Shown piece after piece: positions 10,521 through 18,248 of a DNA stretch of 38,776 nucleotides. Made by a program: the position numbers and the translations under genes. The notes beneath the pieces are model-generated. The model saw only the letters and a program-made list of their open reading frames with translations, was not told the origin of the DNA and ran no database searches. Every line of letters begins with the position of its first letter. Within the stretch, counting starts at the first letter, position 1. The stretch comes from Rodentibacter caecimuris (lineage in GTDB: Bacteria; Pseudomonadota; Gammaproteobacteria; Enterobacterales; Pasteurellaceae). The stretch lies in assembly GCA_001998905.1 (NCBI GenBank), contig MLAA01000009.1:1-38776 (forward strand), written 5' to 3'.

Positions 10521-11090
10521 ATGGCTATTCAACAACTGATTCAAACCTTAGAACAAAAAGTGCAAAAAATTTATTGCACTCTCCAAGAGAAAAAAGAGCA
10601 GAAAATTATTGCTAAATTTGACCGCACTTTATTTAGTGAAAATGGACAATCCATCGACTTTTATTTACAAGAAATTGAGCAAACTCTGCAAAAAATAAAA
10701 TCTCTATCAGAAGGAACTGTAGAACAATATCAATTTTTAGGACAAAAATTAATTGCTCAATGTAAAACACTGTCGGATGCCATTGACAATCAATCAAAAC
10801 ATACGGTCTATAAACAAAATACCTCGTTCCAATCACAACCTAAAGTAACTCATCCCGTTCACAGGCTACCGCCACGAGAACGATTAATGGAATATTATAC
10901 ATATCTGCGCCTTTTAACAGAAAAGTATGAGCAAGCTGAAGGATTATGCAATCTTTCAACTAATAATGAACAAAAAATAAAATATGCTCGTCAAGCCGAA
11001 CAACTTAAACTCCGACGAACAAAATGTTTAGATGCAATAGAATTACTGGAAGAGTATTTAGCATTTAAAGAAGAGCAAGAAAATATATAA
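10521..11090 (+). CDS. priC: Primosomal replication protein N'' (PriC)
   Basis: PriC helps reload the replicative helicase DnaB at stalled forks. The 189-aa product is rich in charged helices; its segment AKFDRTLF (about residues 33-40) followed by a Leu/Ile-rich helix corresponds to the conserved ARFDRHLF of E. coli PriC, and the C-terminal half shows RLMEYYTYLRLL and an arginine/lysine-rich RRTKCLDAIELLEEYL helix. The open frame reaches back to 10464 but that overlaps the permease gene; ATG 10521 has GAGGGG 6-7 nt upstream. A uptake signal (10621-10629) is embedded in the FDRTL codons, showing coding tolerance for the signal. Confidence 0.85.
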   Translation: MAIQQLIQTLEQKVQKIYCTLQEKKEQKIIAKFDRTLFSENGQSIDFYLQEIEQTLQKIKSLSEGTVEQYQFLGQKLIAQCKTLSDAIDNQSKHTVYKQNTSFQSQPKVTHPVHRLPPRERLMEYYTYLRLLTEKYEQAEGLCNLSTNNEQKIKYARQAEQLKLRRTKCLDAIELLEEYLAFKEEQENI

Positions 11091-11104
11091 CGCCCGAAAT
11101 AGCA

Positions 11105-11131
11105 AAATCCCTAAACATTGTTCAGGGATTT
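11105..11131. terminator. Hairpin between priC and tRNA-Ser
   Basis: AAATCCCT (11105-11112) pairs with AGGGATTT (11124-11131). On the minus strand the right arm is followed by a short T run, so it probably ends the tRNA transcript and perhaps also priC from the other side. Confidence 0.55.
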
Positions 11132-11142
11132 CTCATATTCTA

Positions 11143-11232
11143 TGGCGGAGGAAGTGAGATTCGAACTCACGGAGGGCGTAAACCCTCGCCGGTTTTCAAG
11201 ACCGGTGCCTTCAACCACTCGACCATTCCTCC
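11143..11232 (-). tRNA. tRNA-Ser (anticodon UGA)
   Basis: On the minus strand the 90-nt sequence begins GGAGGAATGGTCGAGTGG and ends with TTCGAATCTCACTTCCTCCG then an encoded CCA. The acceptor GGAGGAA pairs with TTCCTCC; the anticodon arm CCGGTCTTGAAAACCGG gives loop CTTGAAA, so the anticodon is TGA. A long variable arm (GCGAGGGTTTACGCCCTC) is typical of serine tRNAs. The discriminator base is G. Confidence 0.97.
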
Positions 11233-11250
11233 GTTCTTGATGCGAGGTGG

Positions 11251-11279
11251 ATAATACGTTTTTTACAAAAGGTCGTCAA
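11251..11279 (-). promoter_or_regulatory. Sigma-70 promoter of tRNA-Ser
   Basis: Read on the minus strand: TTGACG (11274-11279), a 17-bp spacer, TATTAT (11251-11256), then a C/G-rich discriminator (CCACCTCGC), which is typical of growth-rate-controlled stable RNA promoters. The tRNA 5' end is 18 nt downstream of the -10 box. Confidence 0.85.
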
Positions 11280-11342
11280 GTGAGAAAAAAAGATTTTTAT
11301 TTGAATGATTATTTTTAAAACAAACCCAGGTTATTTTGCAAT

Positions 11343-11370
11343 ATAAAAAGGGAGAATATAATTCTCCCTT
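11343..11370 (-). terminator. Rho-independent terminator of rne
   Basis: AAGGGAGAAT and ATTCTCCCTT (11348-11370) form a perfect 10-bp stem with a 3-nt loop; on the minus strand a run of T follows the stem. It starts 8 nt after the rne stop codon. Confidence 0.88.
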
Positions 11371-11377
11371 ATCTCTA

Positions 11378-14221
11378 TTATTCCGCTTTTGTCGCTTCTG
11401 AATAAACATGACTAATTGCACTATGATGACCTGCTCCACCTTTACCATAGAAATAATAACGAGAATCCATCCATTCAACGATAGGGAAAGGCTCATTTGT
11501 TTTATCATCAGCTTTAGCTAATGTCATTTCAGCTTTTGTATGAACAACTGATGAAATTGTTCCTAAGCGCCCGTTGAATACATAATTGCGAACAAACTCT
11601 GGTATTTCACTCGTTTTCACATCATCAATAGGCTGCTCTGGCATTATATTCGTCGGTTTATCCGTATCTAAGCGAGCTAAAGATTCTTGCACTTTTTTCT
11701 CAACAGACTCATTCGCTGGCTGAGTAATAAAGTCATTCAAAGGCTGTAACTCTGTAGAATTAGACTGCACAAAAATACCTGTTGCAGGTACAACTTGCGC
11801 ATTTTTCTTTTTCGCTTCTTGTTCAAGTAACTCATTTACCGATAAGAATTGGGGCTCTTTAGCTGAAACAACGGTAGTTTGATCAATCCAAACCTTACCA
11901 CTTGCCAATTCAGGAGAAGCGACTGCAGCAAATAGTGGCATCGGTGATTTAGTTTCCGTTGACTTACGGCGACGTTGATTATTCACTCTTAAATGGCGCG
12001 GGGTGCGACGTTGACGAGATTCAGATTTAGCTTTTTCATTCAATTCTGAATTTTCAGCCACTCTACTTTCGACATTTTCAACGTCAATCGCGACACGCTC
12101 TTCGATAACCTTATCCTGATTTTTAACATCCGGCTTCTTATCTACACGAATATCAATATTTTCCTCAACCTTTAACGCTGAGGATACCTCTTCCTCTACA
12201 ATTCGAATTGATTTACTCATTTCTCGGCGAGGACGACGTGCAGGAATGGATTCGTTTTGCTCTTCTTTTTTCGCTTGTGAAACATTATTTAGATTAACCG
12301 TACTTTCATTACTTTGATGTTCCGCACGGCGGCTACGACGCTGGCGCTCAGTATTAGGTAAACGAGTTTCTTCAGCCGTCGTCGTTGTTTGTTCCTGAGA
12401 TATTGTTTTCTGACGAGCGTTTCGACGTTCTTGAACCCGACGATTATTTCGAGCAGAACTGTTATGACGAACCTTGCGGCTGTTTTTCGACGTTTTTTTC
12501 TCTGAAGATTTTGAACTGAATAATGTTTTAATTTTGGCGATTAATTTCGATAACCAAGATACCTCTGGTTTACGTTCGGTCGGTATCGGTGCTGCCGTCT
12601 GGATAGAAAGAGATACAGCTGCAGTACTTTCCGCAGATTCTATATTCGTTACAGTAGAATCCTGCTGACGAATGTGTAAGTCTTCAATATAGGCTTCTTC
12701 ATTAAGATTATGATGCTTCGCCAAATTATAACTTAACTCATTTACTTCTTCACCATCACGCACTCTTAATACACGAAAGTGAGGGGTTTCCATTGCTTCA
12801 TTTGGAACCACAATAATATCAACGTCATGGCGTTTTTCAATACTTCGAACAGTTTTCCGTTTTTCATTTAATAAATAGGACGCAATTTGAACTGGAACAA
12901 TAGTATGAACCTGTTTAGTCTTCTCTTTTAATGCCTCTTCTTCAATCAGGCGTAAAATTGAGAGAGATAAAGACTCATTATCACGAATTTTCCCTGTACC
13001 TTGACAGCGAGGACAAACGTGGTGCGATGACTCTCCAAGAGATGGACTTAAACGCTGGCGTGACATTTCTAATAAACCAAAACGGGAAATCCGGCTAATT
13101 TGAATTCTCGCACGATCTTGGCGTACTGCATCGCGAATACGGTTTTCTACTTCACGCTGATGTCGAATCGGTGTCATATCAATGAAATCAATAACAATAA
13201 GACCACCTAAATCTCGTAAACGTAATTGGCGAGCAATTTCATCAGCGGCTTCTAAATTGGTATTTAATGCAGTTTCTTCAATATCTCCGCCACGAGTTGA
13301 ACGCGCTGAGTTGATATCGATTGCGGTTAACGCCTCAGTAACATCGATTACAATCGAACCACCAGACGGTAAACGGACTTCACGCTGAAACGCCGATTCA
13401 ATTTGAGATTCAATTTGATAATGGCTGAATAATGGTACTTCACCTTGATAAAGTTTCACACGATGAATAAAATCTGGACGAACTAATTTAATATGTGCTT
13501 TGGCTTTTTCATATATTTTTGGATGATCAATTAGAATTTCGCCGATATCGCGTCGTAAGTAATCACGAATGGCACGGACGATGACATCACTTTCTTGATG
13601 AATTAAAAATGGAGCAGGACGACTTTGCGAGGCCTGTTTAATAGCTTCCCAATGATGTAAAAGTACTTTTAAATCCCATTGTAGTTCTTCTGGCGATTTA
13701 CCGACACCAGCCGTACGAACAATCAATCCTACGCCATCCGGCACATCTAATGAACTAAGCGCTTCTTTTAATTCTAAACGCTCATCCCCCTCAATTCGTC
13801 GAGATATTCCACCAGCTCTAGGGTTATTTGGCATAATAACCAAATAGCTGCCAGCTAAAGAAACAAAAGTTGTTAACGCGGCCCCTTTATTACCTCTTTC
13901 CTCTTTGTTAACTTGAACAATAACTTCTTGACCTTCTGTCAAAATATCGCGAATATTCGGTCGACCTTGAAAAACATAATCTTCTGGGAAATATTCACGA
14001 GCAATTTCCTTCAACGGTAAAAAGCCGTGTCGTTCAGCTCCATAATCAACGAATGCCGCTTCCAAACTGGGTTCTACACGGGTTATTTTCCCCTTATAGA
14101 TATTAGCTTTTTTTTGTTCATGACCCGGATTTTCAATATCCAAATCAAATAGATTTTGCCCATCAACTAGAGCAACCCGCAACTCTTCTTTTTGAGTTGC
14201 ATTAATTAACATTCTTTTCAT
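11378..14221 (-). CDS. rne: Ribonuclease E
   Basis: Essential endoribonuclease that starts mRNA decay and processes rRNA and tRNA; scaffold of the degradosome at the inner membrane. The N-terminal half is near-identical in pattern to E. coli: [10 protein letters not shown] start, S1 domain (about 37-120), DNase I-like catalytic domain with D302 and D345 (E. coli D303/D346), and the Zn-link CPRC at 403-406. From about residue 510 the chain is a charged, low-complexity scaffold with Arg-rich stretches ([19 protein letters not shown]) likely to bind RNA, ending in a conserved tail ([19 protein letters not shown]). The frame extends to a GTG at 14266, but that codon lies inside a uptake signal; ATG 14221 matches the family. 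The 947-aa length is typical. Confidence 0.97.
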   Translation of the reverse strand: MKRMLINATQKEELRVALVDGQNLFDLDIENPGHEQKKANIYKGKITRVEPSLEAAFVDYGAERHGFLPLKEIAREYFPEDYVFQGRPNIRDILTEGQEVIVQVNKEERGNKGAALTTFVSLAGSYLVIMPNNPRAGGISRRIEGDERLELKEALSSLDVPDGVGLIVRTAGVGKSPEELQWDLKVLLHHWEAIKQASQSRPAPFLIHQESDVIVRAIRDYLRRDIGEILIDHPKIYEKAKAHIKLVRPDFIHRVKLYQGEVPLFSHYQIESQIESAFQREVRLPSGGSIVIDVTEALTAIDINSARSTRGGDIEETALNTNLEAADEIARQLRLRDLGGLIVIDFIDMTPIRHQREVENRIRDAVRQDRARIQISRISRFGLLEMSRQRLSPSLGESSHHVCPRCQGTGKIRDNESLSLSILRLIEEEALKEKTKQVHTIVPVQIASYLLNEKRKTVRSIEKRHDVDIIVVPNEAMETPHFRVLRVRDGEEVNELSYNLAKHHNLNEEAYIEDLHIRQQDSTVTNIESAESTAAVSLSIQTAAPIPTERKPEVSWLSKLIAKIKTLFSSKSSEKKTSKNSRKVRHNSSARNNRRVQERRNARQKTISQEQTTTTAEETRLPNTERQRRSRRAEHQSNESTVNLNNVSQAKKEEQNESIPARRPRREMSKSIRIVEEEVSSALKVEENIDIRVDKKPDVKNQDKVIEERVAIDVENVESRVAENSELNEKAKSESRQRRTPRHLRVNNQRRRKSTETKSPMPLFAAVASPELASGKVWIDQTTVVSAKEPQFLSVNELLEQEAKKKNAQVVPATGIFVQSNSTELQPLNDFITQPANESVEKKVQESLARLDTDKPTNIMPEQPIDDVKTSEIPEFVRNYVFNGRLGTISSVVHTKAEMTLAKADDKTNEPFPIVEWMDSRYYFYGKGGAGHHSAISHVYSEATKAE

Positions 14222-14600
14222 TGTAAATTCTCTTAAATTCAAAAACTTTGCCAAAAACGACCGCACTTTTCTTCACAATCGACCTCGTGTTTCTCGCTAA
14301 GTCAATCTCACGACTCTCTATCGCTGGGCGCATTGATTGCGTTACATCAAAACTTGAGTAAAACCAAAACAGAATTAATTAGGCTTTAGTAAGAGACGGT
14401 CTTTTAACATATTGATTTTCAATGTCTTATGCCATTCGCTGCATTGAATCTATATCAATATTCCGTTTGACATGCCAAAAAATTTTTATGTCTAAAAAGA
14501 CAGGCTATTATCCACATTACCGTTCAATTAAGCAAGGCTAATCTTATCATCATCCTCCGCTTATGATATGATCCAGCCAATATTTACGGGACAATGAAAA
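14222..14600. other. Divergent rne-rluC regulatory region
   Basis: This 379-base gap between divergent rne and rluC holds no gene. By analogy with E. coli, where the long rne 5' leader mediates autoregulation by RNase E, the rne-proximal part is probably a transcribed leader; I can see several short dyads but do not claim a specific fold. A uptake signal lies at 14260-14268. A possible TATGAT -10 for rluC is near 14563-14573, without a clear -35. Confidence 0.5.
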
Positions 14601-15575
14601 ATGACTAAAAATCAAGAAAAAATCATCAACAAACAAGTTCAAATACAACATATTAGCGAAGATCAAGCAGGACAGCGTATTGATAATTATCTTCTCACAA
14701 AATTTAAAGGCGTACCGAAAAGTCTAATTTATCGTATTGTGCGAAAAGGCGAAGTCAGAGTAAATAAAGGAAGAGTGAAACCTGAATATAAATTACAACC
14801 AGGTGATGTCATACGAGTACCACCGATACGAATTGCAGAAAAAAATCTAGCACAGGTTTCAGGGAAACTAAACAAAGTTGCCGCACTTGAAAAACAAATT
14901 ATTTTTGAAGATGATTTTCTCATTGTACTGAATAAACCTTCCGGTCTTGCCGTTCACGGTGGCAGCGGTTTAAATTTTGGCGTAATTGAAGCCTTACGGG
15001 CATTGCGTCCGCAAGCTCGTTTTCTAGAATTAGTTCATCGCTTGGATAGAAACACTTCCGGTATTTTGCTCATTGCAAAAAAACGTTCTGCCCTACGCCA
15101 TTTACATGAGCAATTGCGCAATAAAACGGTTCAGAAGGATTATTTGGCACTAGTTCGCGGCCAATGGCAATCCCATTGCAAACTTGTCCAAGCGCCACTA
15201 CTCAAAAATGAACTATCAAGTGGTGAGCGGATTGTTCGAGTGAGCGAACAAGGCAAACCTTCAGAAACACGTTTTTCAATTGAAGAACGTTACGAACAAG
15301 CCACTTTAGTCAAAGCATCCCCCATTACTGGAAGAACCCACCAAATTCGCGTGCATACGCAATTTACCGGACATCCAATTGCTCTTGATGATAAATACGG
15401 TGATCCAATGTTCGATCAAAAAATGCAAGGATTGGGATTACAACGACTCTTTTTACATGCCTTTTCTATTCGCTTTGAACATCCTCAATCAAATGAAACG
15501 CTACGGTTTAATGCCCCCTTAGATGACCAAATGAAGGAAATACTAAAAAAATTACGCGAACTAAAGGAAAAATAA
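14601..15575 (+). CDS. rluC: 23S rRNA pseudouridine(955/2504/2580) synthase RluC
   Basis: Modifies three uridines of 23S rRNA. An N-terminal S4 RNA-binding domain (about 22-80, AGQRIDNYLLTKF...VRVNKGRVKPEYKLQPGDVI in parts) precedes the RluA-type catalytic domain with the motif HRLDRNTSG, catalytic Asp at 149. A later segment, GRTHQIRVH, is also family-typical. Length 324 aa fits. It is divergent from rne, an arrangement conserved in E. coli, and followed by hfq. Confidence 0.95.
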   Translation: MTKNQEKIINKQVQIQHISEDQAGQRIDNYLLTKFKGVPKSLIYRIVRKGEVRVNKGRVKPEYKLQPGDVIRVPPIRIAEKNLAQVSGKLNKVAALEKQIIFEDDFLIVLNKPSGLAVHGGSGLNFGVIEALRALRPQARFLELVHRLDRNTSGILLIAKKRSALRHLHEQLRNKTVQKDYLALVRGQWQSHCKLVQAPLLKNELSSGERIVRVSEQGKPSETRFSIEERYEQATLVKASPITGRTHQIRVHTQFTGHPIALDDKYGDPMFDQKMQGLGLQRLFLHAFSIRFEHPQSNETLRFNAPLDDQMKEILKKLRELKEK

Positions 15576-15612
15576 AATAGAGCAGATGACAAACTGAAGG
15601 TTTATTGCTATA

Positions 15613-15641
15613 TTGAAAGCCTATTTTGGCTAGCTTATCTA
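15613..15641 (+). promoter_or_regulatory. Candidate hfq promoter
   Basis: TTGAAA (15613-15618), a 17-bp spacer and TATCTA (15636-15641) stand 31 nt before the hfq ATG. The -10 match is moderate, so this is tentative. Confidence 0.45.
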
Positions 15642-15672
15642 TTGTAATAACTCAAACATTAAGGAAAACAAA

Positions 15673-15954
15673 ATGGCAAAAGGACAATCTTTACAAGATC
15701 CTTATCTAAATGCATTACGCCGTGAGCGTATCCCTGTGTCGATCTATTTAGTCAATGGTATTAAATTACAAGGGCAAATTGAATCTTTTGACCAATTTGT
15801 CATTTTACTTAAAAATACTGTGAATCAAATGGTTTATAAACACGCTATCTCTACTGTGGTACCTGCTCGTTCTGTATCTCATCACAATAACCATCATCAA
15901 CCTCATTCACAAACGGATGTGGTCAGTGAAAGCACTGAAAGTAGTGCAGAATAA
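15673..15954 (+). CDS. hfq: RNA chaperone Hfq
   Basis: Sm-like hexameric RNA chaperone that pairs sRNAs with mRNAs. The 93-aa product opens [20 protein letters not shown], containing Q8 of the proximal site, and holds the Sm1 segment ([19 protein letters not shown]) and the Sm2 motif [10 protein letters not shown]. The C-terminal tail is His/Ser/Glu-rich and disordered, as in other members. The ATG has an AAGGA site 7 nt upstream. hflX begins within 3 nt of the stop codon, so the two are probably cotranscribed, as in E. coli. Confidence 0.97.
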   Translation: MAKGQSLQDPYLNALRRERIPVSIYLVNGIKLQGQIESFDQFVILLKNTVNQMVYKHAISTVVPARSVSHHNNHHQPHSQTDVVSESTESSAE

Positions 15955-15956
15955 TT

Positions 15957-17363
15957 TTGAGTCATTCGAACTCTAACCTAAGTGCGGTCGAAAACTTACC
16001 TGAAATTTCGACCGTTCTCAAATCTATTTACTCTTTGCAATGTTATGATAAAGCCATCGTTGTACAAGTTTTTTTTGGGCAAGATAAAAACTTGGATGAC
16101 CTGCAAGAGTTCTTACTTCTAGCTGACTCAGCCAAAGTTAATGTGCTTTACACAATTACCACTAGCCGTACAGCCGCTCCACAAGCTAAATATTTTGTCG
16201 GAGAAGGAAAAGCACAGGAAATTGCAGAAGCAGCACAGCAATATAACGCTGATATTGTGCTCATCAATCACCAATTAAGCCCAGCACAAAGTAGGAACTT
16301 AGAAAATCTTTGCCAATGCCGTATTATTGACCGAACTGGTTTAATTTTAGATATATTTGCCCAACGAGCTCGCACTCACGAAGGCAAACTTCAAGTCGAA
16401 CTTGCCCAACTAAAACATTTATCAACAAGATTAATCAAAAGAAAAATCGGTTTAGACCAGCAAAAAGGTACAGTCGGATTGCGCGGGCCAGGAGAAACTC
16501 AACTAGAAACGGATCGTAGACTTATCAAAATCCGAATTAGCCAACTGCAAAAACGATTGGAAAAAGTTGCAAAACAACGTAATCAAAACCGCCAAACGCG
16601 GCAAAAAGCCGGCATACCAACATTATCCTTAGTCGGTTATACCAATTCGGGGAAATCAACTCTATTCAACCGATTAACGCAATCCGACGTCTATGCGGCA
16701 GATCAATTATTCGCTACCCTAGACCCCACCTTACGACGTTTACAACTAGAGCATATCGGCACTTGTATTTTAGCCGATACAGTAGGATTCGTACGCCAAC
16801 TTCCCCATGACTTAATTTCGGCATTTAAATCTACCTTGCAAGAAACATCTGAAGCCGCTTTATTGTTACATGTAATTGATTTTGCAGATCTAAGAAAAAA
16901 CGAAAATATCGAGACTGTAAATCTCGTCTTGGAAGAAATCAATGCTCATCAAATACCAACATTATTAATATATAACAAAATTGATAAAATAGAAGGAATG
17001 GAACCGCATATAGAATACAACGACGAAAACCAACCAATTGCAGTTTACCTTTCTGCTCAATCCGGCATTGGAATGCAACTACTTACCGAAGCTATTTATC
17101 AACGCCTAAAACACGATATTTTGTCTTTTCAACTTACACTATCACCTAAGCAAGGCCGTATACGCCATCAACTTTATCTATTAGATTGCATCCAATTAGA
17201 AACAATTTCCGAACGAGGAGAATTTATTTTGGATATTCAAATCGAAAAAATTCAATGGTTGAAATTACAAAAACATTTTCCGAATTTAATATCAAAAACT
17301 TTGGTAAATACAGACTCGACTCATGATTTAATGACTACATCCATAATAGCCTCTTCAGCCTAA
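15957..17363 (+). CDS. hflX: Ribosome-associated GTPase HflX
   Basis: GTPase that splits or rescues stalled 70S ribosomes. The N-terminal HflX domain carries [14 protein letters not shown] and [19 protein letters not shown] (in parts), the Gly-rich [15 protein letters not shown] loop at about 174-188, then the G domain: P-loop GYTNSGKST (227-235), [13 protein letters not shown] (274-278) and NKID (G4). 468 aa from the TTG at 15957 is about 40 longer than E. coli HflX, with extra residues at both ends. The TTG start lacks a clear ribosome site and a uptake signal (15980-15988) lies in the first codons; homology becomes clear only from about [11 protein letters not shown] (residue 30), so the true start may be further in. 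The 3' end overlaps the truncated lon by 9 nt, tail to tail. Confidence 0.93.
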   Translation: MSHSNSNLSAVENLPEISTVLKSIYSLQCYDKAIVVQVFFGQDKNLDDLQEFLLLADSAKVNVLYTITTSRTAAPQAKYFVGEGKAQEIAEAAQQYNADIVLINHQLSPAQSRNLENLCQCRIIDRTGLILDIFAQRARTHEGKLQVELAQLKHLSTRLIKRKIGLDQQKGTVGLRGPGETQLETDRRLIKIRISQLQKRLEKVAKQRNQNRQTRQKAGIPTLSLVGYTNSGKSTLFNRLTQSDVYAADQLFATLDPTLRRLQLEHIGTCILADTVGFVRQLPHDLISAFKSTLQETSEAALLLHVIDFADLRKNENIETVNLVLEEINAHQIPTLLIYNKIDKIEGMEPHIEYNDENQPIAVYLSAQSGIGMQLLTEAIYQRLKHDILSFQLTLSPKQGRIRHQLYLLDCIQLETISERGEFILDIQIEKIQWLKLQKHFPNLISKTLVNTDSTHDLMTTSIIASSA

Positions 17364-17951
17364 CAATGGACAAACAAAAAATCTTTTACAACTTATAAAG
17401 TTACTTCCCTTTTGTTTATGGCGAACACTCACCGGCAAATGCGCCGCCATGGTATCCGCAAGACGATCCGCATTATCAATGCGTTGAAGTGCATTTAATA
17501 TATCGGCAGGCACTTTTTTGTTTAACGTCAGATAATTTTCAAACTCAGAAAGTACCGCACTTTTTACAACATCTAATTCTCTTTCATTGCCATAAGTCGT
17601 TTCGATCGGTGTGATTTTTGCTGAAAAAAATTGTTCATTTTCTTCAAGCTGATTAATTTTTGCTCGTTGCTGCCCTTCCACCAACACTTTAACCGTTCCA
17701 TCCGGTAATTTTAAAAGCTGGATAATATTGGCAATCGTCCCGACATCATACACATCATCAATGGTTGGCTCTTCTAAATCCGCTTGTTTTTGTGAAACCA
17801 AAAGAAGCTGTTTATTTTCATTCATCGCTTCTTCAAGAGCATTAATAGATTTTGCTCGCCCCACAAAAAGCGGCATCACCATATAAGGAAAAACCACAAC
17901 ATCACGTAATGGCAATACGGGCATCGTATATTGTGTTCTTTTGGTAGTCAT
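17355..17951 (-). pseudogene. lon: Truncated lon protease gene (N-terminal domain only)
   Basis: The first 175 or so residues match the N-terminal substrate-binding LON domain: MPVLPLRDVVVFPYMVMPLFVGR, LLLVSQKQADLEEPTIDDVYDVGT, VKVLVEGQQRAKI, then NADRLADTMAAHLPVSVRHKQ (all given in parts of the family pattern). After HKQ the homology stops and about 17 unrelated residues lead to a stop inside the convergent end of hflX. The AAA+ ATPase and Ser-Lys protease domains, roughly 600 residues, are absent. The sequence fuses directly to the hflX 3' end, suggesting a rearrangement breakpoint near 17400. A good ribosome site and a sigma-32-like promoter remain, so a 198-aa N-domain could still be made. 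A complete lon may exist elsewhere. An exact uptake signal lies at 17554-17562. Confidence 0.88.
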
Positions 17952-17986
17952 ATCTTCTTCTCTAGCTATCTTAATGATTGTGAACT

Positions 17987-18014
17987 ATATGGGGATAGGT
18001 TTGATGAATTCAAG
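17987..18014 (-). promoter_or_regulatory. Sigma-32 (heat-shock) type promoter of lon fragment
   Basis: On the minus strand: CTTGAAT (18008-18014), a 13-bp spacer and CCCCATAT (17987-17994). This closely matches the RpoH consensus CTTGAAA-N(11-16)-CCCCATNT and sits 36 nt upstream of the lon ATG, where the E. coli lon heat-shock promoter also lies. Confidence 0.85.
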
Positions 18015-18034
18015 GGAATCAGGTGAATTAGAAT

Positions 18035-18064
18035 AAAAGTGCGGTCATTTTTCACCGCACTTTT
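18035..18064. terminator. Inverted uptake-signal pair
   Basis: AAAAGTGCGGT (18035-18045) and ACCGCACTTTT (18054-18064) form an 11-bp stem with an 8-nt loop. These are the last exact uptake signals in the window. Confidence 0.75.
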
Positions 18065-18080
18065 TGATAAAAACTATATT

Positions 18081-18179
18081 ATGTAGCAGTTGCACAAACT
18101 TAAATTTTATCTCATAGGTAGGGGACGCCACGCTGGTGTGGCGTCCCTACATTTTCTTTAAATTGTGCATTTGCTACAT
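18081..18179. repeat. Nested palindromic repeat, MITE-like
   Basis: Outer arms ATGTAGCAGTTGCACAA (18081-18097) and TTGTGCATTTGCTACAT (18163-18179) match as inverted repeats in 15 of 17 positions. Inside, GGGACGCCAC (18122-18131) and GTGGCGTCCC (18138-18147) form a 10-bp GC-rich stem, extended by GTA/TAC with one bulge. The core is far more GC-rich than its surroundings. A 99-bp hairpin with nested arms suggests a non-autonomous mobile repeat; only a genome search can tell. Confidence 0.6.
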
Positions 18180-18248
18180 GAATATCGGATAAAAACAGTA
18201 TAACCAGACAATCCATTCTGCTTTCACTAAGCAAAATTGCTGAACAAA

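Noticed and set aside
14222-14266. N-terminal extension of RNase E from a GTG at 14266
   Set aside because: The GTG lies inside a uptake signal, and the family starts [10 protein letters not shown] at 14221.
14881-14889. CCGCACTTG in rluC as another uptake signal
   Set aside because: It differs from the 9-base core at both ends, so it was not counted.
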